A stretch of DNA of 64,000 nt, taken from positions 340,903 to 404,902 of the forward strand of contig CAVRNR010000020.1 in assembly GCA_963722575.1 (NCBI GenBank), written 5' to 3'. This document shows, one piece after another, positions 10,039 through 19,460 of this stretch. Every line of letters begins with the position of its first letter. Position 1 is the first letter of the stretch. Below the pieces are notes generated by a model. The model did no database searches and was not told the origin of the DNA. It saw nothing but the letters and a program-made list of their open reading frames with translations. Made by a program: the position numbers and the translations under genes. This stretch comes from Fen-178 sp963722575. Its GTDB lineage: Bacteria > Acidobacteriota > Terriglobia > Bryobacterales > Bryobacteraceae.

Positions 10039-13000
10039 ATGGGCCCCCATCGCGCCGACGCCAATCTGGCAGCCTTGATCGAGAGTACCGAAGACCTGAT
10101 CTGGTCGGTGGATCTCAATTACGGGCTGCTGACGTTCAACCGGGCATTTCACCACAGCATCCAGGGGAATTTTGGTGTCCGGCCGGCGCTGGGGATGCGG
10201 CCGGTGGACTTGATGCCGCCGGCGAGAGCGGCATTATGGCCTCCACTATATGGGCGTGCGCTGTCGGAAGGTCCCTTCCGGGCCGAATATTCGCTGGCCG
10301 ATGGCCGGATCTTGGAAGTGAATCTCAACCGAATCGTCCAGGAGGGGGAAACCACGGGCATTTCGGTCTTCGGAAAGGACATCACAGGACGGAAAAAGGC
10401 GGAGGCTGCGCTACGGGAAGCCGAGGAGAAATATCGGGACATATTCGAGGGGGCGCTCGAAGGAATCTATCGAACGTCCCTTGAGGGGAAGCTTCTGGCT
10501 GCGAACCCCGCCGCTGCGAGGATGCTAGGTTACGATTCGACGCGGGAGTTAGTATCTGCGATCAACGACACGGCTCAACAGGTGTGGCTGGATCCGAACG
10601 GGCGGTCGCGTGTTCTCCAACTAATCGAAGAGCAGGGGGCCGTGCGTGCGTATGAGTGCCAGTACAAGCGCAAGGATGGGACCGCAATCTGGGTGTCGCT
10701 CAATTGCCGGAACGTTCTCGGAGAGGATGGCCGGGCGTTCTGCAACGAAGGCTTCATCGAAGACATAACCGAACGCAAGCGGATCGAAGATGCGCTGCGG
10801 AAGTCGGAGGAGATGTTCGAAAAGGCGTTTCGGGACAGTCCCGCCGCCATGCTGCTGGCCAAAATCGAGAGTGAAGGGAATCGGATTGTCGATGCCAATG
10901 AGGGGTTTGAACGGATCAGCGGCTATGGGCGTGAGGAAGTAATTGGGCGTCTCGCGCAGCAGGAACTTGGGCTGTTTGCGGACCCTCGTGAATATGACGA
11001 ATACCTAACGCAATTTCGAGGCGGCGGTCGGATTCGCGGTTTCGAGTTTCACTTCCGCAGGAAAAGTGGCGAGATTGGCACGGGCTTGATTTCAGTGGAG
11101 TCGATTGAACTCGACGGCGTGCCGTGGATGATTTCATCGACCATCGACATTACCAAACGGAAGGCCGCCGAGCGGGACCGGCGGCAGAGTGAACAGCAGT
11201 ACAGGTCGCTCTTCAACTCCATGCAGGAAGGGGTTGCTCTCCACAAGCTGATCTGTTCCAACGGCGTTCCGGAGAACTACATTCTGCTGGATGTAAATCG
11301 CCGTTTTGAAGAGCTGCTCGGAATGACGCGCGAGCATGTCGTGAACAAGCTGGCGACCGACGTGTACGGCACCCCAGCCGCCCCCTACCTGCAAGAGTAC
11401 GCGTCGGTTGTGGAGGAGGGAAAGCCCCTTCAGTTTGAGACCCACTTTCCGCCGCTGGACAAGCACTTTGTCATCTCCGTCACGCCCATGGGCGAAGATC
11501 TTTTCGCCACGATCTTCTTCGACATTACGGAACAGAAGAAGACCCAGGAGCGGTACGAGTTGATTTCCGAGAACGCCGCCGATGTGATTTGGATGTGGGA
11601 CCTGGAAGAAGGGCGCTGCGTCTATGTCAGTCCATCGGTCGAGCAGTTGAGAGGGTTCTCTCCCGAAGAGATTCTGGCGCAGCCCATGGACCGGGCGATG
11701 CCGGACGATACTTACCGGATGGTCCTCGGCGAGATACAAAGGTACCGAGCCGCCGTGGAGTCGGGCGACGAGAGCGCGCGCATCAGGACGAATGAAATAG
11801 AGTTTTTCTGCAAAAACGGCACAATCGTAGCCACGGAAACCGTTACAAAACTGGTCTCGGATGCGCGCGGAAAAGTGCGCTACGTTGTGGGCACAAGCCG
11901 GGACATCACCGGACTGAAGCGCGCGGAAGCCGAGAAGGCCAGGATCGAAGACGAGTTGCGCCAGGCTCAAAAACTGGAGAGCGTCGGAAGGCTGGCGGCT
12001 GGCGTCGCCCACGACTTCAACAACCTGCTGACCGTCATCAACGGCTATAGCCGGCTGCTGCTCGGCAGCCTGCGGGCGGACGATCCGCTGCGGGGCGGCC
12101 TGGAAGAGATCCACAAGGCCGGAGAGCGCGCCGCGGCGTTGATCCAACAACTGCTGGCTTTCAGCCGCAAGCAGATCCTGCAACCGCGCGTTCTCGATTT
12201 GAACCGCGTGGTGGAAGAGATGCGGCCCATGCTGGAGCGCCTGATGGGCGAAGACGTGGAGGTGTGCGTCCAGTCGCAGGCGGAAGCGGCGACGATTTGC
12301 GCCGATCCGCACCAACTGGAGCAGGTGCTGATGAACCTGGCGGTGAACTCGCGGGACGCCATGCCGGACGGCGGCAAGTTATCGATCGAGACGGGCTTTG
12401 TGGAATGGGACCAGAGCCAGGCCCAATTGCGTCCGGGGGCGCAGGCGGGCCCTTACGTCATGCTGGCGGTAAGCGACACCGGCGAGGGCATGAGCGAAGA
12501 GACGCGCGGGCACATCTTCGAACCCTTCTTCACCACCAAGGAAGTCGGAAAAGGGACTGGGCTGGGGCTGTCGACAATCCATGGCATTGTGGAGCAGAGC
12601 GGCGGCTGCGTCGAGGTCGCAAGCGAGCCGGGGCGCGGGACCACGTTCAAGATCTACATGCCCAGGGTGGTGGATGCGCCGGCCGAGTCCGGCGAGCCGG
12701 AAGGCGCCGCGGCGATGGGGGGCACCGAGACCGTGCTGGTGGTGGAGGACCAGGCGGAGGTCCGGGAATATGCGGCTGCCGCGCTGGGGGCTTACGGCTA
12801 CCAGGTGATGGTAGCGGCCAACGCCGAGGAGGCGCTGCTCATTTGCGAGCGGGAGGGTGAGCGCATCGACCTGGTCTTGACCGACGTGGTGATGCCGGGT
12901 TTGAGCGGCAGGGAACTGGCGGACCGGCTGAAAACACTCCGGCCGGGAGTTAAAGTGCTGTTCATGTCGGGCCACACCGACGACATCATGGTGCATCATG

Positions 13001-13461
13001 GGGTCCTGCGGAAGGAAGCGGAGTTCATCCAGAAGCCGTTTGGACCCGCCCAGTTGGCCATGAAAGTCCGGGAAATGCTGGTGGCGCCGGAGCGCCCGGC
13101 CCGCATCGTTGTGGCCGACGACGAAGCCGGAGTGCGCGGTTTTCTGAGGCTGGTGTTGGAAAGCGCCGGCTACCAAGTGCTGGAAGCGCCCAATGGAAAG
13201 CTGGCGCTCCAGGAAGCGCAGGCTGGACGCGTGGACCTGGTGATCACGGACCTGGTGATGCCGGAACAGGAGGGGATCGAGACGATACGGGCTCTACGCC
13301 GGGACGTGCCCGGCGTGGGGATCATCGCCATCTCGGGTGCGCTGGGACCGCGGTTTCTGGAAGTGGCTCGCATGTTGGGAGCCCAGGCGGTGCTAAGCAA
13401 GCCGGTGAGCGCGGAACTGTTGCTGGCCAAGGTTGCCGAGGTGCTGAAGTCGCGGCGGTGA
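10039..13461 (+). CDS. Hybrid sensor histidine kinase with five PAS domains and two receiver domains
   Basis: A soluble 1140-residue protein with a strong Shine-Dalgarno (AGGGAGG) before the ATG. Five PAS units (about residues 10-118, 130-250, 258-375, 385-495 and 505-630) are each followed by a DITxxK/R linker. Next come the HisKA domain with H658 in AAGVAHDFNNLL and the HATPase domain with N-box N766/N770, G1 box DTGEGM (D813) and G2 GTGLGLST. Two receiver domains follow, with acceptors D949 (LTDVVMPGLSG) and D1071 (ITDLVMPEQEG). No transmembrane segment is seen, so it probably senses a cytoplasmic signal such as redox state or a ligand. It faces the NtrC-type regulator gene tail to tail. 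Confidence 0.93.
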   Translation: MGPHRADANLAALIESTEDLIWSVDLNYGLLTFNRAFHHSIQGNFGVRPALGMRPVDLMPPARAALWPPLYGRALSEGPFRAEYSLADGRILEVNLNRIVQEGETTGISVFGKDITGRKKAEAALREAEEKYRDIFEGALEGIYRTSLEGKLLAANPAAARMLGYDSTRELVSAINDTAQQVWLDPNGRSRVLQLIEEQGAVRAYECQYKRKDGTAIWVSLNCRNVLGEDGRAFCNEGFIEDITERKRIEDALRKSEEMFEKAFRDSPAAMLLAKIESEGNRIVDANEGFERISGYGREEVIGRLAQQELGLFADPREYDEYLTQFRGGGRIRGFEFHFRRKSGEIGTGLISVESIELDGVPWMISSTIDITKRKAAERDRRQSEQQYRSLFNSMQEGVALHKLICSNGVPENYILLDVNRRFEELLGMTREHVVNKLATDVYGTPAAPYLQEYASVVEEGKPLQFETHFPPLDKHFVISVTPMGEDLFATIFFDITEQKKTQERYELISENAADVIWMWDLEEGRCVYVSPSVEQLRGFSPEEILAQPMDRAMPDDTYRMVLGEIQRYRAAVESGDESARIRTNEIEFFCKNGTIVATETVTKLVSDARGKVRYVVGTSRDITGLKRAEAEKARIEDELRQAQKLESVGRLAAGVAHDFNNLLTVINGYSRLLLGSLRADDPLRGGLEEIHKAGERAAALIQQLLAFSRKQILQPRVLDLNRVVEEMRPMLERLMGEDVEVCVQSQAEAATICADPHQLEQVLMNLAVNSRDAMPDGGKLSIETGFVEWDQSQAQLRPGAQAGPYVMLAVSDTGEGMSEETRGHIFEPFFTTKEVGKGTGLGLSTIHGIVEQSGGCVEVASEPGRGTTFKIYMPRVVDAPAESGEPEGAAAMGGTETVLVVEDQAEVREYAAAALGAYGYQVMVAANAEEALLICEREGERIDLVLTDVVMPGLSGRELADRLKTLRPGVKVLFMSGHTDDIMVHHGVLRKEAEFIQKPFGPAQLAMKVREMLVAPERPARIVVADDEAGVRGFLRLVLESAGYQVLEAPNGKLALQEAQAGRVDLVITDLVMPEQEGIETIRALRRDVPGVGIIAISGALGPRFLEVARMLGAQAVLSKPVSAELLLAKVAEVLKSRR

Positions 13462-13483
13462 GGAAGCGCGAGAAAGTCAATTA

Positions 13484-13571
13484 GCCACGGATGAACATGG
13501 ATGAACACGGTTAAGATTTTTTGTTTTCAGATTTCTTGTTCTATCCGTGTTTATCCGTGTTCATCCGTGGC
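13484..13571. terminator. Long inverted repeat between convergent genes
   Basis: Arms at 13484-13510 and 13545-13571 are complementary at 25 of 27 positions, with a T-rich 34-nt loop. Within the arms the word GGATGAACA is itself repeated. It lies between the ends of the kinase and NtrC-type genes and could end both transcripts or be a mobile REP-like palindrome. Words of the form ATCCGTGTTCATCCGTGG are common intergenic repeats in several phyla. Confidence 0.7.
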
Positions 13572-13588
13572 CATGATTCTTTCGTAGT

Positions 13589-14923
13589 TCAACGGTCGGG
13601 CGCGGTCACAGCGTAGGCGCTCATCTTCCGGTACAGCGTGGCTTTGGCGATCCCCAACCGCCGCGCCGTCTCAGCGATGTTGCCGCCGGCCTCTTCCAGC
13701 GCCGCGACGATGGCGGCGCGCTCGGCCTCCTCCAGCGGCGTGCGGCGGACTGGTTGTCCGTGAAGCGCCATCCGCAGGGCCTTGGGGATATCTCTGGAAT
13801 CGAGTACGCGCCCTTCGCAGTTGGCCAGCATTCCCAGAATGCAATTTTCCAGTTCGCGTACATTGCCGGGCCAGTGGTAGGCCGTCAATTCGTTAACCGC
13901 GTCGGGCGCGATCGCCAGCACATCGTCCCCGCCGTGCTTGTGGATGAAATGCCGGATCAACGCCGGGATGTCGCTCTTCCGCGCCCGCAGCGGGGGCACA
14001 TGAACGGTATGCACGCACAAGCGGAAGTACAATTCGGGGCGGAACCGTCCGGCACGGATGGCGGCTTCCAGATCGCGGTTTGTGGCCGCTATGACGCGCC
14101 CTTCGAACTTGCGCACGGCGTCACCCCCGAGGGGTCGGAACTCGCGATCCTGCAGAACCCGGAAGAACTTCGCCTGCAAAGCCAGCGGAAGCTCAGCCAC
14201 CTCATCGAGGAGGAAGGTGCCGCGCGCGGCGGTTGCCAGCAGGCCGGGCCGGTCGGCGACGGCGCCGGTAAAGGCCCCGCGGACGTGCCCGAAGACCTCG
14301 CTTTCCACGATATCGGGCGAGAGGGCGCCACAATCCAGCGCGACGAAGGGCCGGTCCTTGTCCGGCCCCTGTTGGTGGATGGCCCGCGCCACCAATTCCT
14401 TGCCGGTTCCGGTTTCGCCGGTGATGAGGACCGGTTGGCGCTTCCCCGCGATCCGGGGAAGCGCCTGGAACACGGCCAGCATGCCCGGCGATCCACCAAC
14501 CATTCCGCCAACGCCCCGCTCGGCATCGAGTTGGAACCGGAGCGACAGATTCTCCGTGCGCAGGGCGCGAAGCTGCGCCAGACGCTGGAGCGTGGCCTCG
14601 AGCTGGCCGGCCTCGAAGGGTTTCACCAGATAGTCGTACGCGCCCAGCCGGATTGCCTGGACGGCGGAAGAGACGGAGGCGAATCCGGTCATGAGCACGA
14701 CGTCGGGGCCGGCATTGCCGGGCGAAATGGATCGCAGCAGGTCAACCCCGTCCATGCCCGGCATTCGCACGTCGCTGAGCACCACGTCGACCTCGTGTTG
14801 GTCCAGAGCGGCCAGTGCGTCTGGCGCGGACTTTACAATCAGCACAGCGTGCCCGGCTTGGGATGCCACCTGGCGGCAAAACTCCGCCACGCCTCGATCG
14901 TCATCCACCACCAGAACCGTCAT
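13589..14923 (-). CDS. Sigma-54-dependent response regulator, NtrC family
   Basis: The start MTVLVVDDDRGVAEF at 14923 has GAGGCGGA just upstream and gives 444 residues. The receiver domain has the acid pair at its N-terminus and the acceptor Asp in VVLSDVRMPGMDG. The AAA+ domain has Walker A GETGTGKE, the sigma-54 contact loop GAFTGA and a Walker B-type LDEVAELPL. A C-terminal Fis-type helix-turn-helix (NIAETARRLGIAKATLYRKM) binds DNA. It therefore activates sigma-54 promoters when phosphorylated. The partner kinase is not obvious; the convergent hybrid kinase is one candidate, from position only. Confidence 0.93.
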   Translation of the reverse strand: MTVLVVDDDRGVAEFCRQVASQAGHAVLIVKSAPDALAALDQHEVDVVLSDVRMPGMDGVDLLRSISPGNAGPDVVLMTGFASVSSAVQAIRLGAYDYLVKPFEAGQLEATLQRLAQLRALRTENLSLRFQLDAERGVGGMVGGSPGMLAVFQALPRIAGKRQPVLITGETGTGKELVARAIHQQGPDKDRPFVALDCGALSPDIVESEVFGHVRGAFTGAVADRPGLLATAARGTFLLDEVAELPLALQAKFFRVLQDREFRPLGGDAVRKFEGRVIAATNRDLEAAIRAGRFRPELYFRLCVHTVHVPPLRARKSDIPALIRHFIHKHGGDDVLAIAPDAVNELTAYHWPGNVRELENCILGMLANCEGRVLDSRDIPKALRMALHGQPVRRTPLEEAERAAIVAALEEAGGNIAETARRLGIAKATLYRKMSAYAVTAPDR

Positions 14924-15124
14924 TCCGCCTCGGAACTTCCCACTGCCACATGCGATTGTCGCACGCTTTCTCCCGCCCAGTTGTCGCAGTTTTGAGAATC
15001 CGGGGATCGGAATAGAACCCATGGTCCGCCGCCGGCGACCGCGGAACGACGCGAACCTGTTGTAACGATGGCGCTTCCTGACGTCGCGAGCCGCGGAAAT
15101 CCAATTGCTCAGAATCTAAAACCC

Positions 15125-15322
15125 ATGGCCAGACACAGGCCCGCCGCGCTGGCGCAACTCGAAGCTCTGATTCACCGGAGGGCCGGGATCGAAATGGCCA
15201 TCCGGGAGCTGGAAACCTACCAAGCCTGGGATCGAAAACACCCTCAATGGGAAAAATGGGAGCGAACTGGCCGCGCTTGGGCTCGCCGGCGTCGCAGATC
15301 CGGGAAGGCAGATCCGGGATAG
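15125..15322 (+). CDS. Small hypothetical protein, charged
   Basis: An open frame of 65 codons starting MARHRPAALAQLEALIHRR, very rich in Arg, Lys, Glu and Trp, with codon third positions compatible with coding. No family is recognised and no good ribosome site is visible. It lies upstream of the IS4-family insertion and may be an ordinary small gene or chance. From here to the IS end at 15614 nothing else is recognisable. Confidence 0.25.
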   Translation: MARHRPAALAQLEALIHRRAGIEMAIRELETYQAWDRKHPQWEKWERTGRAWARRRRRSGKADPG

Positions 15323-15613
15323 CGATCCGGTGGCCCCGTCCTCTCCGGAACAGATCGGAAGCGCCACGGTTTATGCACAAGTTTGCCACATGCCGATCCC
15401 GGTAAGTGTATGCACTAGCGGGGCGAAAAATTTGTTGAAAAAGGCTGCCTGAGGAGAAATGCGGCTGGCTTTTCGAGCGGCGCTCGCGATACAAAGAGAG
15501 AGTCCATTAGGCGGTTGCGCAGCCGGGATGGTAAATCTCGGGGGAGGTGGTCATCCTGGTTGCGCAGGCGTAATGTGAGCAGGCCCGGCGTGGAAGCCGG
15601 GCCGGGCGTGCCC

Positions 15614-16990
15614 CATAAGCGCTAAGATAATAGTTGCTTTTTATGCGCCTTTGGTCTAAACTCAGACCATGGTTGGCGCTCAAGATGAAAACTGGCAAGT
15701 ACTTACCACGCTGCTGCCCAAAGGCTGGCAGGGCGACGCTTTTCGTTCGGGTGCGGTAGGGCGTATGCGCGGCTTCGCCAGCGTTTCGGATTTGCTGCGT
15801 ACCTTGCTGTTGCACGTTGGCAACGGTTATTCCTTGCGGGAAACGGCAACCCGAGCCAAAGCCGCCGGACTAGCTTCGGTGTCGGATGTGGCGATCTTAG
15901 ATCGCCTGCGAACGGCAGGTCCCTGGTGGCGTCAGATGTGTGCGCGCCTGCTAGCGGAGAACGGAATGCACGTGCCGGAACAAACCGGCGGTCGGGTGTT
16001 CCGCGCCGCCGATGGCACGGTGATCAAAGAGCCCGGCAAGACCGGGAGTTCTTGGCGCGTCCATTACACGTTGCGGCTTCCCGATCTGGAGTGTGATCAC
16101 TTTGAGATCACGCCGGCGCGAGCCGTGGGCGGGGGAGAGAATCTGTCGCGACTGCCCGCCCAGCCAGGAGACTGCTTGCTGGCGGACCGCGGTTTCTGCC
16201 ACAGCGCCGGCGTGCTGGCGACGATCGGCAAAGGCGTGGAGGTGATCGTGCGGCTCAACACCGGCAATCTGCCCCTCTATACAGCCTCGGGGAGGCCCTT
16301 CGATCTGCTGGGCGCTGTGGGCGGACTGCCGGAGGCGGGGCAATGCGGCGAATGGGAAGTGCATGTGCGCGCCGGAGCCACCGTTGGTCGGTTGCGACTG
16401 TGTGGCATTCGCAAAAGCGAATACGGCATCCAACGCGCGCTGGCGCAACTGCTCCGCCAAGCCGGCAAGCAGGGCCACACGCCGAAACCGGAGACGCTGG
16501 AATATGCCAAGTATGTCCTGGTAGTGAGCAACCTGCCCAGCGCGGAATTCAGCGCCCAGGAAGTCTTGGAGTGGTACCGGCTCCGCTGGCAGATCGAACT
16601 GGTTTTCAAACGTCTCAAGTCGCTCGCCGAGTTGGGCCACTTGGCCAAACACGACGAGCAAAGTGTGCGCAGTTGGCTGTATGGCAAACTGCTGGTGGGA
16701 CTACTTACCCAGAAACTCATCCGCACCGGCCGCGATATTTCCCCCTGGGGATACTCGTTCCCTACGCCATAAGATCCCCAGCCGGTGGCGGGAGTTCAGT
16801 TTCGCGCTGCATCAACTGCGCCAAGCGATCGATCCACCGCTGGCGCTGGCGGCGACGATGGCGAACTGGAACACGCTGGCCGTCGATCTCGCTGAATCGA
16901 GCCGCAAGCGCGTACCCCAAGTGCCAGCATTCTTCGCGCGGTAGCGCAGCCAAATCGGCATAAATCGGGTAAATTATCTTAGCGCTAATG
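15614..16990 (+). mobile_element. IS4-family insertion sequence with 10-bp target duplication
   Basis: The 1377-bp element is bounded by inverted repeats: CATAAGCGCTAAGATAAT at 15614-15631 and its complement at 16973-16990 (17 of 18 match). Both ends are flanked by the identical 10-mer GGGCGTGCCC (15604-15613 and 16991-17000). A 10-bp duplication of the GGG-N4-CCC type fits the target preference known for the IS231-like part of the IS4 family. The perfect duplication points to recent insertion. It sits just beyond the stop codon of ilvE and does not interrupt a recognisable gene. Confidence 0.9.
15669..16944 (+). pseudogene. IS4-family DDE transposase with C-terminal frameshift
   Basis: The frame from ATG 15669 carries the DDE core: first Asp in FRAADGTVIKEP, second in LLADRGFCHSAG, and the catalytic Glu in EWYRLRWQIELVFKRLKS (a YREK-like motif). 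The frame closes at 16772 after SPWGYSFPTP. The family-typical tail (SLRHKIPSRWREFSFALHQL to VPAFFAR) continues in the +1 frame to 16944. The shift lies around 16749-16762. It could be a decay mutation, a sequencing error or, less likely, programmed frameshifting. The catalytic core lies wholly before the shift. Confidence 0.85.
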
Positions 16991-17005
16991 GGGCGTGCCC
17001 GGCCC

Positions 17006-17944
17006 CTACGCGGCGGCGTGAACGTGCACCGGCGTCAGCCAGTTGTGGCGGTCGGGGGTGGCGCCGCTGATGATTCCGAAAAACTCCTTCTGCAGCTTCT
17101 CCGCAACCGGGCCGCGGCGGCCCTTACCGACTGGAACGCGATCGACGGAGCGGATGGGCGTGATTTCGGCGGCAGTGCCTGAGAAGAAGACCTCATCGGC
17201 GATGTACAGCATCTCGCGCGGAACGATGGCCTCGACCAGCGGAATGCCGAGATCGCGGGCCAGCGTGAGGATGGCGTCGCGGGTGATACCGGGCAGCACG
17301 GAAGCGCCCAGCGGCGGGGTGTGGATCTTGCCGTCACGCACCACGAAGATGTTCTCGCCGGAGCCTTCGCTGACATAGCCGGCGGCGTCCAGCGCGATGC
17401 CCTCGGTGTAGCCGTTGGCCAGGGCTTCCATCTTGATGAGCTGCGAGTTCATGTAGTTGGCGCCAGCCTTGGCCAGAGCGGGCAGCGTGTTGGGGGCCAG
17501 GCGGGTCCAGCTCGAGACGCACACGTCCACGCCTTCGGCGAGGGCTTCTTCTCCCAGGTACTGGCCCCACTCCCAGCACGCGATATAGACGTCAATCGGA
17601 TTCTTGAGCGGGTTGACGCCCACCTCTCCGTATCCGCGCAGCACGATGGGGCGGATGTAGCAGGCATCCATGTGGTTGACGCGGACCAGTTCGAGCATGG
17701 CTTCGGCGAGCTGAGCGGCCGTGAAGCCGAGATTCTCCATGCGGTAAATCTTGGCCGAATCCACCATGCGGCGGACGTGCTCGCGCAGGCGGAAGACGGC
17801 GGGTCCGGCGGGTGTGGAGTAGCAGCGGATTCCTTCAAAGACGGAGCTGCCGTAACTGACCACGTGCGAGAGGACGTGGATGGTGGCCTCGTCCCATCGA
17901 ATGAAGCGGCCGTTATGCCAGATCTTTTCAGTGGGCGTCAACAT
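17006..17944 (-). CDS. ilvE: Branched-chain amino acid aminotransferase
   Basis: A 312-residue class IV PLP aminotransferase of normal length (E. coli IlvE has 309). The N-terminal SYGSSVFEGIRCY, the PLP lysine K159 in PALAKAGANYMNSQ, the segment SEGSGENIFVV and the tail motif EVFFSGTAAEITPI are all as expected. It carries out the last transamination for leucine, isoleucine and valine and the first step of their breakdown. The IS4-family element landed just after its stop codon and so probably leaves it intact. Leucine-pathway genes lie further right in the window. Confidence 0.95.
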   Translation of the reverse strand: MLTPTEKIWHNGRFIRWDEATIHVLSHVVSYGSSVFEGIRCYSTPAGPAVFRLREHVRRMVDSAKIYRMENLGFTAAQLAEAMLELVRVNHMDACYIRPIVLRGYGEVGVNPLKNPIDVYIACWEWGQYLGEEALAEGVDVCVSSWTRLAPNTLPALAKAGANYMNSQLIKMEALANGYTEGIALDAAGYVSEGSGENIFVVRDGKIHTPPLGASVLPGITRDAILTLARDLGIPLVEAIVPREMLYIADEVFFSGTAAEITPIRSVDRVPVGKGRRGPVAEKLQKEFFGIISGATPDRHNWLTPVHVHAAA

Positions 17945-17951
17945 GCGTCAA

Positions 17952-18965
17952 TTATAGCGTAGGGCTTGAGGGATTCGAGTGGACGCCCCTTTTGGCGCGA
18001 GCGTGGATTTCTCCGATGTTCAAGCCGGTGAGCGCGGTGGCAATGGCGCCGCCGAGGAGCAGCGGGACAGCCTGCGCCCCCAGCAGGATGAATGAGAACG
18101 TCTTGGCATCGTTGGTTTCAACATCGAAAAGCCGCAGGGCAGCCACACAGGCGACATTCAGCAGGCCGACATTGCCGGGAGCGTTGGGCAGCACGGTTGC
18201 CACGCGGATGATCGCGAGCACCCCCCCCGCCACCCAGAAGGAAAGGTCCAGTCCATAGGATTTCATGAGGCCATAGACCGTGAAAACTTGCAGCAGCAGG
18301 TAAAGCAGGCTGATGAGGGAGGTCACCCCGAGGGTGCGCACATTCCCCATCAGTTGAAGGCCCTCGACGACATGGCGCAGGGTGGAGGACCAACGGCTCT
18401 CGTTGTCCACGGCGTGCGCCTCGCGCCTGGCGGACACAATCCAGATCAGGGCGCCGGCGCTGAGGACGATGAGCGCGCCCAGAACCTGCACCAGGATGAT
18501 GAGGTCCCTGGGGATTCCTTTGACGAAGCCGGCGGTAATGACGAAGGTGAGCAACATCCAGACGCCGTCGATCAGACGCTCGACAGCGGCGGAAGCGAAG
18601 CTGAGCGAGAGGCGCAAATCGCTCCAGTGAGCCAACAGGTAGCAGCGGATCAGTTCGCCGGCGCGCAGGGGAAGCACTTCATTGGCGAACAGCCCGATAT
18701 AAATGGCCTGCACGGTGCGCCAGAAACGCAACCGGACGACGGGGGCGAGCAGGGTGTCCCATCGCCAGGCGTGCGCGATGTAAACAGCGAGGTCGGCCAG
18801 GATGGCGACGCTCACCCACCTCCAATCGAGCGAGCGAATGGCCTGCATGAGTTCGTTGACGCGATAGCCGTGGAGCACCCACAGCAGGCACCCGATGGAA
18901 ACGCCATAGCCCAGCACGTGGGGCAGCCAGGAAGGCATTTTGCGGCGCGAAGGCGAGCGGCTCAT
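17952..18965 (-). CDS. Flippase-like membrane protein (lysylphosphatidylglycerol synthase TM domain family)
   Basis: A 337-residue protein with about eight transmembrane helices. It has the family motifs LFANEVLPLRAGELIRCYLL (helix 3) and VLPNAPGNVGLLN near the C-terminus, which mark the LPG_synthase_TM/UPF0104 group. The soluble lysyl-transfer domain of MprF is missing, so aminoacylation is not expected. Such stand-alone proteins are thought to move or sense lipids, but this is not shown. It ends 7 bp before ilvE starts, so the two may be co-transcribed. Confidence 0.85.
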   Translation of the reverse strand: MSRSPSRRKMPSWLPHVLGYGVSIGCLLWVLHGYRVNELMQAIRSLDWRWVSVAILADLAVYIAHAWRWDTLLAPVVRLRFWRTVQAIYIGLFANEVLPLRAGELIRCYLLAHWSDLRLSLSFASAAVERLIDGVWMLLTFVITAGFVKGIPRDLIILVQVLGALIVLSAGALIWIVSARREAHAVDNESRWSSTLRHVVEGLQLMGNVRTLGVTSLISLLYLLLQVFTVYGLMKSYGLDLSFWVAGGVLAIIRVATVLPNAPGNVGLLNVACVAALRLFDVETNDAKTFSFILLGAQAVPLLLGGAIATALTGLNIGEIHARAKRGVHSNPSSPTL

Positions 18966-19045
18966 CCGATCAAGTGATCTCCGGGTGTTACGTGTTCATG
19001 ATAGCGTGGCGGGAGCGGAATGCTCGCCGCGGGGTGCCGCCGCGG

Positions 19046-19435
19046 CTACTTGAGCGCCGAAAACTCCGTGGGCGTCATGTACACCGATTCGGTCTTCTGC
19101 ACGATCGGGCCGGCGGCTTCGGACTCCGCCTTGGCCTTCACCCATTCGGGATCGGCGCGGAACGCATCCCAGTTCTTGTGGGCGGCTTCCAGGCTGGGAT
19201 GCGCCAGAATGTAGATCAGCGTGTTCTTGGATTTCTCCGGGTCTTGCGGCACCCAATAGCCGATGCTCTCCATCCCGTGACGCTTGAAAATGGCGATGGT
19301 GTGGTCGCGGAAGCGGGCCTTCAGGGCCTCCAGCTTGCCGTCGTAGCAGATGTACGTGCGGAGTTCGTAGACGCGGTTCTGCGCCAGGGCCAAACCGGAA
19401 AGCAGCAGGAACAATACAAGAAGTCTGCGAGTCAT
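19046..19435 (-). CDS. NIPSNAP family protein with signal peptide
   Basis: A 129-residue protein with an N-terminal signal peptide (MTRRLLVLFLLLSGLALAQ) followed by a single NIPSNAP domain: VYELRTYICYDGKLEAL near the start, and a later segment with the W-F pairs of this ferredoxin-like fold (HKNWDAFRADPEW). NIPSNAP domains are small dimeric alpha-beta barrels without a settled enzymatic role in bacteria; export to the periplasm is common in acidobacteria. No partner is visible; cysE upstream is 25 bp away. Confidence 0.85.
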   Translation of the reverse strand: MTRRLLVLFLLLSGLALAQNRVYELRTYICYDGKLEALKARFRDHTIAIFKRHGMESIGYWVPQDPEKSKNTLIYILAHPSLEAAHKNWDAFRADPEWVKAKAESEAAGPIVQKTESVYMTPTEFSALK

Positions 19436-19460
19436 GAGGATAGTGTACAGCGATTCCGGT

